Source: Deltaproteobacteria bacterium (GTDB lineage Bacteria; Bacillota; Desulfotomaculia; Desulfotomaculales; JAGUVT01). Taken from it: a stretch of DNA of 38,391 nt. Both the position numbers and the translations under genes were made by a program. Shown piece after piece: positions 30,346 to 38,391 of the stretch; within the stretch, counting starts at the first letter, position 1, and each line of letters starts with the position of its first letter. Under the pieces are notes generated by a model, which was given only the letters and a program-made list of their open reading frames with translations, was not told the DNA's origin and ran no database searches. Location of the stretch: assembly GCA_020062745.1 (NCBI GenBank), contig JAGUVT010000103.1, forward strand, positions 1 to 38,391, read 5' to 3'.

Positions 30346-31748
30346 CCCAACCCCCTGACCACCTGTTCCATTTTCATACTGCGGGAACCTTTAACCAGGA
30401 CAACATCTCCGGGTTTAAGAATCTCCTGTAATACCTGGATAACTTCATCATTACCGGCACAGGAAAAAACCTTTCCCTCCGGCAAACCAGCCTGGATAGC
30501 CCCGGCAGCGATCTCCCGCGCCAGTTCGCCTACCGTTACCAGGCAATCTACACCTAGCATTGCCGCAGTCTCACCTACTTCCCGGTGACCGGCTTTCGCC
30601 CTCGGTCCAAGTTCCAGCATGTCACCAAGCACAGCAACCCTTCGCCCTCCGGCAGCATACTCAGTTAAAACCTGCAAAGCAGCCCTGTCTGAAGCAGGAC
30701 TGGCGTTATATGCGTCATTTATAATTTTTAAATCTCCGGCTTCAATAACTTCCAGCCGCATGCCGGTTAAAGCCGCCTTTGCCAAACCATCCGCTACCTC
30801 TGCCAGGGAAAGCCCCAATTCCCGACCCGCGCCGACAGCAGCCAAAGCGTTTTGCACGTTATGCCGGCCCGGCACCGGCAGGTAAAACGTACCAGTTTCT
30901 CCATTCACATCCACAGCAAACCAGCTTCCGCTGCCTTCAGCTTTAATACCGGTAGCAACAATTTGGGAGGCAAATTCCGTGCCTTTATCCGTTAACATTC
31001 TGTCAAATGGCTGAGCCAGCGTAAAAAAGATTACCCGTCCCCGGCAACGCTCCGCCTCACGCATGATAAAAGGACTTTCTCCATTCAACAGGGCAAATCC
31101 TTCCGGCGGAATATGATCCAGGATTTCGCCTTTGGCTTTAGCAATATTACTTATAGTCCCCAGTCGCTCCAGGTGACTTTCCCCGATGCTGGTAATTACC
31201 GCTCCGGTAGGCCGGGCTATGCGGCACAAACGGTCAATCTCACCCGGTCCCCGCATGGCCATCTCCACCACCGCCGCCTGGTGGGTTTCATCCATAGCCA
31301 GTAAGGTTAGCGGAAGGCCAATTTCATTATTTAAATTGCCTTCCGTTTTTAAAACACGCAGTCTGGTGCCCAAAACAGACGCAACCATGTCTTTCGTGGT
31401 AGTTTTACCGGTGCTGCCGGTAATCCCGATCACTGGTATATCATACAAGCTCCGGTTATAAGCGGCCAGGGCTTGCAATGCGGTCAGAGTATCCGCCACT
31501 CTGATCACGGGGAAAGCAGGTGCTATTTCCACCAGCCGGCTAACCACCGCGCCGGCCGCCCCCGCCTCCAAAGCTTTTGTCAAAAAGACATGGGCGTCAC
31601 ACCGGTCACCGGTCAGAGCAAAAAAAAGCTCCCCCGACTTTAATTGCCGGGTATCGGTAGAAACCGCTGACACCTTGATTGCCGGGTCGCCCTGGACCAA
31701 CTCCCCGCCAGTTACCCCGGCAATCTCACCAACGCTCATCCGCCTCAT
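30333..31748 (-). CDS. murF: UDP-MurNAc-tripeptide--D-alanyl-D-alanine ligase MurF
   Basis: Adds the D-Ala-D-Ala dipeptide, completing the UDP-MurNAc-pentapeptide. Motifs: VSTDTRQLKSGELFFAL, the P-loop VIGITGSTGKTTTKDMVA, GEIDRLCRIARPTGAVITSIGESHLERLG (given in part), NDAYNASPASDRAALQVL and AVLGDMLELG. At 471 aa the length is normal. The ATG at 31748 lies 9 nt after murE; a second ATG three codons on (31739) follows AGGCGG and cannot be excluded. It overlaps mraY at its end. Confidence 0.97.
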   Translation of the reverse strand: MRRMSVGEIAGVTGGELVQGDPAIKVSAVSTDTRQLKSGELFFALTGDRCDAHVFLTKALEAGAAGAVVSRLVEIAPAFPVIRVADTLTALQALAAYNRSLYDIPVIGITGSTGKTTTKDMVASVLGTRLRVLKTEGNLNNEIGLPLTLLAMDETHQAAVVEMAMRGPGEIDRLCRIARPTGAVITSIGESHLERLGTISNIAKAKGEILDHIPPEGFALLNGESPFIMREAERCRGRVIFFTLAQPFDRMLTDKGTEFASQIVATGIKAEGSGSWFAVDVNGETGTFYLPVPGRHNVQNALAAVGAGRELGLSLAEVADGLAKAALTGMRLEVIEAGDLKIINDAYNASPASDRAALQVLTEYAAGGRRVAVLGDMLELGPRAKAGHREVGETAAMLGVDCLVTVGELAREIAAGAIQAGLPEGKVFSCAGNDEVIQVLQEILKPGDVVLVKGSRSMKMEQVVRGLGWKS

Positions 31749-31757
31749 AATAAACCC

Positions 31758-33245
31758 CTAACTTATCAGCTCATCTAAAATTTTAACAGTTTCCTGCCGG
31801 TCATCAAAGGGAATTTTTTTAGTGCCGATAATCTGGTAGTCCTCATGTCCCTTACCAGCTATCACCACCACATCGCCGTTTCTTGCCATCCGGAGAGCCA
31901 GTCGCATGGCCTCCCGGCGATCCGGCTCGACCGCATAACGCGCCGCCGGATCGACTCCAGCCTCAATTTCCTTAATAATTTCCAGAGGATCTTCAGTACG
32001 GGGATTATCGGAAGTCAGCACTGTGAAGTCGCTGTATCGGGCAGCAATCTCCCCCATTAAAGGGCGCTTTTGGCGATCCCGGTCGCCGCCGCAACCAAAA
32101 ACTGTAATCAGACGATTTCTGGTAATTTGCCGGGCTGTTTTCAGAACGTTTTCCAAACCATCCGGGGTATGAGCATAATCAACAATTACTACAAAGTCCT
32201 GACCGGCATTTACCAGTTCAAAACGGCCCGGCACACCGTCCACCTTCTCCAAAGCCTCTTTAACCGCCGCCAGCGGAATTCCAGCTGCTGCCCCCGTAGT
32301 AAAGGCAGCCAGAGCATTATAAACATTAAAAAGACCGGTCAACTTTAAAGCCAGGTGACAACTTCCCCACCGGCCATCAATACTAAAAGAAGCTCCTCCA
32401 GCGGTAATTCGGATGTCTTTCGCCCGCACATCAGCCGGGCGGTCCACCCCGTAAGTGTAGACCTGCCCGCCGGCAGCGGCAATCACGCTTTTTGCCGCCG
32501 GGTCATCGGCATTGACCACGGCGTATTGGGGACCGGTTTTACCGCCTGGCTGCCCGAGGCCGGCGAAAAGCTTCAACTTGGCCGCCAGATAGGATTCCAT
32601 ATCATTATGAAAGTCCAGATGATCCCGCGTAATGTTGGTAAATACCGCCACATCATACTCGCACCCGGCCACCCGCTCAAGCTCCAGGGCATGCGAAGAC
32701 ACTTCCATAACGGCAGTATCTACTCCCTCATCTACCATTTCCGCCAATAGTTTCTGTAAATCAAAAGATTCGGGGGTGGTATGCGTAACCGGCAGGATTC
32801 TTTCCCCGATGCGGTTATAAACAGTGCCAATCAGCCCTGTCTTCGAACCCCCGGCCCGGTACACAGCCGCAATAAGGTGGGCGGTGGTAGTCTTGCCGTT
32901 GGTACCGGTTACTCCCACCAACCTCAGTCTGGTTGACGGATTTCCAAAAAACCGGGCCGACGCTTTCGCCAGTGCCAGCCTGGTATCCGGCACCAATGCC
33001 CAGGCTATACCGGCAGGCAACATCATTTCCTCCTGAATCACTACCGCCGCAGCCCCACCTTTTACCGCCTGTTCTACATAAAGATGGCCGTCCGTCTGGA
33101 AACCTTTTACTGCTACAAATAAAAAACCCGGTTCCACCAACCGCGAATCATAAGTTATTCCTTCAACCGGAGTCGCCGGATCTCCCCCCCGGGCGCGCAC
33201 CTCGAGCGACTCGATTAACTCTCCGAAAAGCAAAGCAATATCCAC
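31758..33245 (-). CDS. murE: UDP-MurNAc-L-Ala-D-Glu--meso-diaminopimelate ligase MurE
   Basis: Adds the third amino acid of the stem peptide. The motif SDNPRTEDP in the C-terminal domain is the one that selects meso-diaminopimelate rather than lysine, so this organism has DAP-type peptidoglycan. GVTGTNGKTTTAHLIAAV is the P-loop, and VDYAHTPDGLENVL is also typical. At 495 aa the length is normal. The GTG at 33245 has no good ribosome site; the in-frame TTG at 33233, 8 nt behind GGTGG, may be the true start and would remove four residues. An extended -10 element lies upstream at 33298-33303. Confidence 0.97.
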   Translation of the reverse strand: MDIALLFGELIESLEVRARGGDPATPVEGITYDSRLVEPGFLFVAVKGFQTDGHLYVEQAVKGGAAAVVIQEEMMLPAGIAWALVPDTRLALAKASARFFGNPSTRLRLVGVTGTNGKTTTAHLIAAVYRAGGSKTGLIGTVYNRIGERILPVTHTTPESFDLQKLLAEMVDEGVDTAVMEVSSHALELERVAGCEYDVAVFTNITRDHLDFHNDMESYLAAKLKLFAGLGQPGGKTGPQYAVVNADDPAAKSVIAAAGGQVYTYGVDRPADVRAKDIRITAGGASFSIDGRWGSCHLALKLTGLFNVYNALAAFTTGAAAGIPLAAVKEALEKVDGVPGRFELVNAGQDFVVIVDYAHTPDGLENVLKTARQITRNRLITVFGCGGDRDRQKRPLMGEIAARYSDFTVLTSDNPRTEDPLEIIKEIEAGVDPAARYAVEPDRREAMRLALRMARNGDVVVIAGKGHEDYQIIGTKKIPFDDRQETVKILDELIS

Positions 33246-33297
33246 CTTTTGTTAATTTAATTGCTACTTTTGTCATATTGTTTCCCTTATATGCTAA

Positions 33298-33306
33298 ATT
33301 ATACCA
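33298..33306 (-). promoter_or_regulatory. Extended -10 element upstream of murE
   Basis: Minus strand TGGTATAAT (33306-33298), an extended -10, just behind the stop of the PBP gene and about 55 nt before murE. The -35 is poor, as tolerated by extended -10 promoters. It would allow the mur genes to be expressed apart from the PBP. Confidence 0.45.
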
Positions 33307-33311
33307 CAGCC

Positions 33312-35450
33312 TTATCTCTTCTCGTCCGGTGATTTAAATTCAACGGTAACAGTAGACCCCTTAGCCACTTTTTTCCCCGGCGCAACCTGCTGGCTGGTTG
33401 CCAGGCCGGTACCCGCCGGGTTAAGATGCAGACCCAGTTTCTCTAAAAGAGCGCCGGCCTCCTTAATGGTCAGGCCGCGCAAATCGGGAACGGCCACCGT
33501 ACCGGCATTATCCTTCCCCGGCTGCTGCAATTCCAAAACCACGGTAGTTCCGCCTGAAACCACCGCCCCGGCCTTGGGAACCTGGCTGCCAACCACATCA
33601 CCCCGCCCGCTGGTCTGCACTTTAAATCCGTTCCGGCTTAATATTTTCCGGGCATCTTCCAGCGGAAAGTGAACCACGTCAGGCACGGTCACTTTTAGAA
33701 CAGGTTCCTCAAAAACGAAGGGCGACTTGGGTTTTTCCAGCCCGGCCCGCTCCGGCACCATCATATAGCGCAGGGAATCCTGGGCAATAGCTTTAAAAGA
33801 AGGAGCCGCCACCTGGCTGCCGAAATAAATACCGCCTTGAGGTTCAGCCACCATAACTAAAATCGCCAGTTGAGGATCATCTGCCGGAGAAAAGCCGATA
33901 AAAGAAGATACATACTTCCCCTCAACATACCCTCCCGGGCCGACCACCTGGGCCGTACCGGTTTTGCCGGCGGCGCCGTAGCCGTCTACAAAAGCATTCT
34001 TACCGGTTCCCTTAACCACTACATTGGTCAGTAAACTCATCATCAGCCGGGCTGTGTTGCTAGAAATAACCCGGCGGACTGGTTCGGGCTGAAATTCCTT
34101 AATAACTTTGCCGCTTTGGTCTTGTATGGCCTTAACCAGCGTTGGTTTAAGTAAAACCCCCCCGTTTGCCACTGCCGAAGACGCCGTCAACAACTGGATG
34201 GGAGTCACTGCAATAGACTGGCCGATAGACATAGTGGCAATATTCAAGTCGGTAGCCTCCTTTTCCGGGATAACAATACCGACTTCTTCACCAGGCAGGG
34301 AAATATCAGTTTTTTCACCAAAACCAAAGGCCCGGATGTATTTATAAAAACGCTCCCGGCCCAGGTTTAAACCGATTGAAATAAACCCCGGGTTACAGGA
34401 ATTCTGAACCACCTCTTCAAAAGACTGGGCGCCGTGACCACCGTCGTACCAACACCTGATGTTGCGGTCAGCCACCTTTATATAGCCCGGGTCGTAAAAG
34501 CGGTCGCCCAGTTTGACGGTACCTTCTTCCAAAGCCGCCGCGGCAGTAATAATCTTAAAAGTGGAACCGGGTTCGTAGTTATACCAGATGGCCGGATTCT
34601 GGTCCCATACCGGCCGGGGGTATTTATTCCAGGGAGTATCACCGGGGTTAAACGCAGGCCGGTTGCCCAGAGCCAGAATTTCCCCGGTTTTTGGATTCAT
34701 AACAATGATTACGGCATTCTTAGGATGATAGGTATCAACTATCTTATCCAGTTCCCTCTCTACGAAAAACTGGATTGTCCGGTCAACAGTCAGGACCAGA
34801 TTATGCCCCGGAACGGGCGGGATAAGTTTATGTAAAGCCCCCGGTATATTTCTACCCACCGCATCCTTCTCAACCACAATCCGGCCGGGTATTCCTTTAA
34901 GCTCCTGATCATACACACTCTCAATGCCGATTAAACCCTGGTTATCGTCCCCTGCAAATCCGAGCACATGAGCAGCAAGGCCTTCCTGCCGGTAAAAACG
35001 TTTACTTTCTTCCACCAGGTCAACACCGTTCAACTTCAACGCTTTCAGTTTGCGGGCAGATTCAAAATCAATTCTTCTTTTGATCCAAACAAAGCCCACT
35101 TTCCGGCTGAGCTTCTGGTATACTTCTTCTAAGTCCATCCCTAAAGCAACAGCAACTTTCTCTGCTGTCGCCCGTGGATCATCGATTTGAGGCGGAAAAG
35201 CAAAAACAGAATCAACGCTGACACTGGTTACCAACTCGTGGCCGTTACGGTCGTAAATAGTGCCCCGCTTCGCTTCTACCGGAACATCCCGCAGGCGGGC
35301 TTCCATAGCCTGCTCCTGCAACTCACTGCCTTCTACCAACTGGAGCCAGGCCAGGCGCAAAATCAACCCGGAAAGCACTGCCATAAAGATTAAAAAAAGT
35401 CCGGTAATTCTTTTCCGGATCATCATAGTAGTTGTTTGCACCTGACCCAC
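33312..35450 (-). CDS. spoVD: Class B penicillin-binding protein (SpoVD/PBP2B type) with two PASTA domains
   Basis: Transpeptidase that crosslinks new wall with its SEDS partner (26570-27673). One N-terminal membrane helix (about residues 15-36) is followed by the dimerisation domain (KRGTIYDRNG). The transpeptidase motifs are Ser296-Thr-Phe-Lys, Ser351-Cys-Asn and Lys496-Thr-Gly. Two PASTA domains lie at about 579-641 and 650-708. It is the only class B PBP in the cluster, whereas Bacillus has both pbpB and spoVD here, so it may serve both division and spore cortex. Possible starts are GTG 35450, GTG 35441 (behind GGTGGG) and ATG 35426 (MMIRKRITG, closest to the family). The 12-nt gap to ftsL suggests coupling. 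Confidence 0.94.
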   Translation of the reverse strand: MGQVQTTTMMIRKRITGLFLIFMAVLSGLILRLAWLQLVEGSELQEQAMEARLRDVPVEAKRGTIYDRNGHELVTSVSVDSVFAFPPQIDDPRATAEKVAVALGMDLEEVYQKLSRKVGFVWIKRRIDFESARKLKALKLNGVDLVEESKRFYRQEGLAAHVLGFAGDDNQGLIGIESVYDQELKGIPGRIVVEKDAVGRNIPGALHKLIPPVPGHNLVLTVDRTIQFFVERELDKIVDTYHPKNAVIIVMNPKTGEILALGNRPAFNPGDTPWNKYPRPVWDQNPAIWYNYEPGSTFKIITAAAALEEGTVKLGDRFYDPGYIKVADRNIRCWYDGGHGAQSFEEVVQNSCNPGFISIGLNLGRERFYKYIRAFGFGEKTDISLPGEEVGIVIPEKEATDLNIATMSIGQSIAVTPIQLLTASSAVANGGVLLKPTLVKAIQDQSGKVIKEFQPEPVRRVISSNTARLMMSLLTNVVVKGTGKNAFVDGYGAAGKTGTAQVVGPGGYVEGKYVSSFIGFSPADDPQLAILVMVAEPQGGIYFGSQVAAPSFKAIAQDSLRYMMVPERAGLEKPKSPFVFEEPVLKVTVPDVVHFPLEDARKILSRNGFKVQTSGRGDVVGSQVPKAGAVVSGGTTVVLELQQPGKDNAGTVAVPDLRGLTIKEAGALLEKLGLHLNPAGTGLATSQQVAPGKKVAKGSTVTVEFKSPDEKR

Positions 35451-35462
35451 CCGCTAAAATCA

Positions 35463-35951
35463 CTAATCTTTTCTTTCCAACCGGTCAACCAGACTGATAA
35501 AGGCTTGAATAAAACGGCTTTTCTGCTCTTTACCAACAGCCCCGACCGTTTCCTGGCCGGCCATGTTATGTTTCTTCTCGATATTACTGTCATTTACCAC
35601 CAGTACACCGGCATCATCTGACCTGATCATACCCAGCTTTTGTGTGGCCAGAGCTTCTATCCGCCCGAGAGAAGAGAAGCGGCTGACACCTTCTTCCAGG
35701 CCGGCATTTTCGATCCGCAAAGCAGTCACTTGCTTTTCCGCCTGGTCTATACTATAGCCTATGCTCGATACCCAGGTATAATAAAAAGTAATCAAAACAC
35801 CCACCAAAAAGCCGGCCAGTACCAGGCCGAACAGAGCAAGCTTGCGGTTTTTCACCGCAGTATGTTTCAGCCTGTACCGCTTCTTCGCCTGCCGCCGGGA
35901 AATGGCAACAGGCAGCTTTTCGGCCGTGGACTTTTCCTGCGCCATGATCAA
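35463..35951 (-). CDS. ftsL: Cell division protein FtsL
   Basis: Short bitopic divisome protein: a basic cytoplasmic N-terminus (RRQAKKRYRLKHTAVKNRK), one membrane helix (LALFGLVLAGFLVGVLITFYY), then an extracytoplasmic coiled coil (AEKQVTALRIENAGLEEGVS) and a conserved ALATQKLGMIR motif. It pairs with FtsQ/DivIB and FtsB-like proteins to activate the septal synthase. At 162 aa it is longer than many FtsL because of a charged tail. The TTG start at 35951 is 9 nt behind AAGGA. Position between rsmH and the PBP gene is diagnostic, as FtsL sequence is poorly conserved. Confidence 0.9.
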   Translation of the reverse strand: MIMAQEKSTAEKLPVAISRRQAKKRYRLKHTAVKNRKLALFGLVLAGFLVGVLITFYYTWVSSIGYSIDQAEKQVTALRIENAGLEEGVSRFSSLGRIEALATQKLGMIRSDDAGVLVVNDSNIEKKHNMAGQETVGAVGKEQKSRFIQAFISLVDRLERKD

Positions 35952-35987
35952 GATTATTCATCCTTCCCTGAAAATATACGTGCCCGC

Positions 35988-36923
35988 TTAGAGCTTCTCG
36001 CCCACTCTCAGTTTCGCGCTCCGGGCCCGGGAGTTTTTTGCTACTTCCGCTGCAGAAGGTAACAATGGCTTGCCGGTAACAATTTTCAGTTCCCTTTTCC
36101 GGCCACAGGCACACACCGGAAAATCATGCGGACATATACAGGGTAAAGCCAGGCGTCGAAACTCTTCCTTCACCATCCGGTCTTCCAGCGAATGATAGGT
36201 TAAAACGCAAATCCGCCCCTGCGGCCGCAGTAATCCAACTGCGTCTCCTATAGACCGGGACAGGATTTCCAGTTCCCGGTTTACCGCTATCCGTAAAGCC
36301 TGAAAAGTCCGCCTGGCCGGGTGGGGCCCCGTACGCCTGGCCCCGGCCGGAACGGCCTTTTTAACCACTGCCACTAAATCCCCGGTGGTCTCCAGCGGGC
36401 GGCGCTCCCGCTCGCTCCCGATAAAAGCCGCTATCCGGCCAGCCCACCGTTCCTCTCCATATTCCCTGATAATCCTCGCCAGTTCCGCAACCGGCAGTTC
36501 ATTAACCAGATTGCGGGCCGTTACAGACTGGCCGGGATCCATGCGCATATCCAGCGGCGCATCATACTGATAACTAAACCCCCTGGCCGGTTCCTCCAAC
36601 TGGTAGGACGATACGCCCAGATCGAATAAAATGCCATCTGCTTCCTCTATACCCAGTTGTCTCAGCACATCCGGCAGTTGGCTGAAGTTTCGTTGCACCA
36701 GAGTCACCCGATCCCCGTAAGCCGCCAACTTTTCCCGGGCTGCGGCAATCGCCGCCGGATCCCGATCCACAGCCACCAGACACCCGTCCGGACCCAATTT
36801 CTCCAAAATAGCCAGACCGTGCCCCCCCCCGCCGAGAGTGCAGTCCACATAGACGCCGTCCGGCTTTAAGTTTAAATTCTCTACCACCTCATCCAGCATC
36901 ACCGGCACATGTACGTATTCCAT
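35988..36923 (-). CDS. rsmH: 16S rRNA (cytosine1402-N4)-methyltransferase RsmH
   Basis: SAM-dependent methyltransferase acting on C1402 of 16S rRNA (formerly MraW). Start at ATG 36923 gives [19 protein letters not shown], the normal family N-terminus, behind AAGGCAGG; the 32 upstream codons of the longer frame lie in mraZ. SAM-binding motif [19 protein letters not shown], then [19 protein letters not shown] and PLDMRMDP, the [15 protein letters not shown] segment and [17 protein letters not shown] are canonical. 311 aa. It is the second gene of the dcw cluster. Confidence 0.97.
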   Translation of the reverse strand: MEYVHVPVMLDEVVENLNLKPDGVYVDCTLGGGGHGLAILEKLGPDGCLVAVDRDPAAIAAAREKLAAYGDRVTLVQRNFSQLPDVLRQLGIEEADGILFDLGVSSYQLEEPARGFSYQYDAPLDMRMDPGQSVTARNLVNELPVAELARIIREYGEERWAGRIAAFIGSERERRPLETTGDLVAVVKKAVPAGARRTGPHPARRTFQALRIAVNRELEILSRSIGDAVGLLRPQGRICVLTYHSLEDRMVKEEFRRLALPCICPHDFPVCACGRKRELKIVTGKPLLPSAAEVAKNSRARSAKLRVGEKL

Positions 36924-36937
36924 AACCTGCCTTAACT

Positions 36938-37375
36938 TTACAAACCGAGTTCCAGATCCACCAGCTTCTCCGCGGTTTCCTCGTATGAAGCCGCCGCTCC
37001 GCTGCTGTAACCTTCCCAAGCAGCCTTAGACCAGATTTCCACCCGCGCGGATATGCCCAGGATCACCACTTCTTTTTCCAGTTGAGCATACTCCCGCAAA
37101 CCGGCTGGGATTAATATTCTACCCTGCTTGTCCGCTTCACATTCCGCCGCCCCGGAGAAAAAAAGACGGGCAAAGGCCCGGGCATCTGCCCTGGTAACGG
37201 GCAGGGACTTCAACCGCTGCTCTATTATCGCCCATTCCTGGTGAGAATAGACAAAAAGACAGCGGTCCAGCCCTTTAGTCAAAATAAAGCTGTCACCCAG
37301 GCCTTCGCGGAAGCGGGCAGGAATAAATAGCCTTCCTTTAGAATCAATACTATGCTGGTATTCCCCCATAAACAT
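36938..37375 (-). CDS. mraZ: Transcriptional regulator MraZ
   Basis: DNA-binding protein with two SpoVT/AbrB-like domains that forms rings and controls the dcw cluster. [24 protein letters not shown] and the second half [20 protein letters not shown] are the paired D-x-K-G-R motifs. At 145 aa the length is normal. The ATG start at 37375 is 27 nt downstream of four tandem decamers that look like its own operator, so autoregulation is likely. It is the first gene of the cluster. Confidence 0.97.
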   Translation of the reverse strand: MFMGEYQHSIDSKGRLFIPARFREGLGDSFILTKGLDRCLFVYSHQEWAIIEQRLKSLPVTRADARAFARLFFSGAAECEADKQGRILIPAGLREYAQLEKEVVILGISARVEIWSKAAWEGYSSGAAASYEETAEKLVDLELGL

Positions 37376-37402
37376 GGCCGATCAACCTCGCCGGAAGTGT
37401 TG

Positions 37403-37442
37403 CTTCACCACTTTGCTCCACTTCAACCTACTATGCACCACT
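37403..37442 (-). promoter_or_regulatory. MraZ operator: four tandem 10-bp repeats
   Basis: Minus strand: AGTGGTGCAT, AGTAGGTTGA, AGTGGAGCAA, AGTGGTGAAG in unbroken succession. The spacing equals one helical turn, as expected for a ring-shaped regulator contacting one DNA face. Direct repeats with GTGG/TGGG cores upstream of mraZ are the known MraZ sites in several bacteria. Just upstream is TAATAA, a possible -10. Confidence 0.75.
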
Positions 37443-37554
37443 TATTATTCGGCAGGATTACAAAAAATCCTTCTACGTTTTAAAAAATATTTTAAAAAAA
37501 TTTAAAAATTTTTTATGCCAAATAAACCGACAGCATAATTTCCTTTACAAATAC
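37443..37554. other. Very AT-rich stretch upstream of the dcw cluster
   Basis: A and T tracts recur about every turn between 37463 and 37515, suggesting intrinsically bent DNA or an UP-like element. A small hairpin AGGATT/AATCCT lies at about 37454-37471. No gene and no unambiguous -35/-10 pair. Confidence 0.5.
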
Positions 37555-37592
37555 AAAAGGGCGCCGATCCTTTTCAGAACCGGCGCCCCTTT
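37555..37592 (-). terminator. Intrinsic terminator of the gene ending at 37623
   Basis: Minus strand GGGCGCCG (37588-37581) and CGGCGCCC (37566-37559) form a perfect eight-pair GC stem followed by TTTT. It isolates the division cluster from the neighbouring gene. Confidence 0.85.
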
Positions 37593-37622
37593 CAGGCGTT
37601 CTTTCTATTTTTCTTACTCTGC

Positions 37623-38391
37623 TTACTTAACAATCCGGACGCTGTCGCAGCCTTCGAAGTCCTTCCCGCTTAAGGTCTTGCCTTTCAGGCAGGCCTTCGT
37701 AGCGTCATCTGCCAGACTCAACTCCTGGGTGGCGAAGTGGAGCACCAGGTCCAAATACCCGTCGCCGTTTACATCTTCAGGCGAACCTCCGATGGGAAGA
37801 GCATTTGCCCCGGCAAACACCACCGTATCCCGGTCGACGGCGGTGACGTCGAAGGTCTCGCTGCCCAGGATGGCCACCGGAACATTCCCCTTGTTATTCC
37901 GGTTGATGGAATTGGGGAAACTGCCGGGCTTGATGTCGATTTTGACCTTAATCACGCTCTCGACAGTAATAGTTACCTCCTGATCCCCGTAGTTCACCCC
38001 GGCCGCGTCCACGGCGCTGATGGTGAAGCTATAGGTCCCGTCCGCTGTCCCATCCGGGACTTTAATCTCAATATCAAAGTCCACTGTTACACCAGTTGGT
38101 CCGGAGTACGACGGCGGATTCACCGACACCAGCCAGGACTCGTATCCAGCGCTGGCCTTCAGGGTCAGATTTGTTACTTCCGGCGTGGTGAGACCTGTAA
38201 CCACCGCATTGTACACGTCGTCAACCAGGGTGCCGGAGCCCGTCAGGAGAACGTCTCCCCCCGTCAGGCCGGTCCAGTAATTCCAGTACTCCAGGATCAT
38301 AACCCCTGAAGGTCCCGACCAGTCCGACGAATGGCACTCGATCATTACGACATTGTTAGCCGCCATTGCCGCCAAAACCGCTTGCAAATCC
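37623..38391 (-). CDS. Secreted protein with Ig-like and calcium-motif domains (partial, cut by right edge)
   Basis: Only the C-terminal 256 or so residues are in the window; the frame is open to the edge. The first part (VVMIECHSSDWSGPSGVMILEYW..., GTLVDDVYNAVVTGL) could be the end of a von Willebrand A-type domain, which is a guess. Next is an Ig-like beta region (about LTLKASAGYESWLVSVNPP to DQEVTITVES). The last 105 residues are a domain beginning KIDIKPGSFPNSINRNNKG, with a DVNGDGYLDLVLHF calcium loop and ending FEGCDSVRIVK. This module is common in secreted proteins of bacteria and methanogens. Function unknown; surface attachment or binding is possible. The strong terminator shows it is independent of the division cluster. 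Confidence 0.8.
   Translation of the reverse strand, partial: DLQAVLAAMAANNVVMIECHSSDWSGPSGVMILEYWNYWTGLTGGDVLLTGSGTLVDDVYNAVVTGLTTPEVTNLTLKASAGYESWLVSVNPPSYSGPTGVTVDFDIEIKVPDGTADGTYSFTISAVDAAGVNYGDQEVTITVESVIKVKIDIKPGSFPNSINRNNKGNVPVAILGSETFDVTAVDRDTVVFAGANALPIGGSPEDVNGDGYLDLVLHFATQELSLADDATKACLKGKTLSGKDFEGCDSVRIVK

Noticed and set aside
35988-37019. Long form of RsmH starting at 37019
   Set aside because: The added 32 codons overlap the end of mraZ and lack homology; the ATG at 36923 has a ribosome site and the standard N-terminus.

Overview
The window looks like a chromosomal segment of a spore-forming, probably anaerobic member of the Clostridia, most likely Peptococcaceae / Desulfotomaculum-Pelotomaculum type. 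The evidence is the division and cell-wall cluster joined directly to spoIIGA-sigE-sigG-spoIIR, a murE of the meso-diaminopimelate type, moderately high GC, many GTG/TTG starts, and a NarG-like molybdoenzyme anchored by an NrfD-type subunit. The genus is not resolved. Every gene I accept lies on the minus strand, so transcription runs from right to left.

Layout in transcription order. (1) 38391-37623: C-terminal part of a secreted calcium-motif protein, ending in a strong terminator. (2) 37442-16894: the complete dcw cluster, mraZ, rsmH, ftsL, spoVD-type PBP, murE, murF, mraY, murD, ftsW/spoVE, murG, murC, murB, murA, ftsQ/divIB, two DUF881 genes, sbp, ftsA, ftsZ. It is headed by four tandem decamers that look like an MraZ operator. 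(3) 16864-13007: spoIIGA, sigE, sigG, spoIIR. Here the forespore signal (SpoIIR), the receptor protease (SpoIIGA) and both sigma factors sit side by side. A near-perfect sigma-F promoter precedes sigG, and a Spo0A-like long-spacer promoter is possible before spoIIGA. (4) 12952-8172: a Tat-exported molybdopterin oxidoreductase with a four-cluster Fe-S subunit and an NrfD-like membrane subunit, behind a perfect Crp/Fnr-like palindrome. (5) 7981-5584: a polyferredoxin, two TatA proteins and TatC. (6) 5575-1: a sigma-A promoter, a riboswitch with an explicit terminator/antiterminator (by context molybdenum-cofactor responsive), then mobA, moeA, mobB, moaA, a MOSC protein, modA and the start of modB.

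Parts 4-6 form one functional module: take up molybdate, make and sense Moco, mature and export a folded molybdoenzyme, and connect it to the membrane quinone pool.

The most unusual large-scale property is the density of short dispersed repeats of at least six families. In three unrelated genes (moeA, the polyferredoxin and spoIIGA) the reading frame runs into these repeats, so the C-terminal residues and sometimes the stop codon come from repeat DNA. Other points for a second look are an FtsA with no C-terminal membrane-targeting helix and an altered phosphate motif, an aspartate-type molybdoenzyme paired with an NrfD partner, and a mobB with no normal start codon where the family begins.
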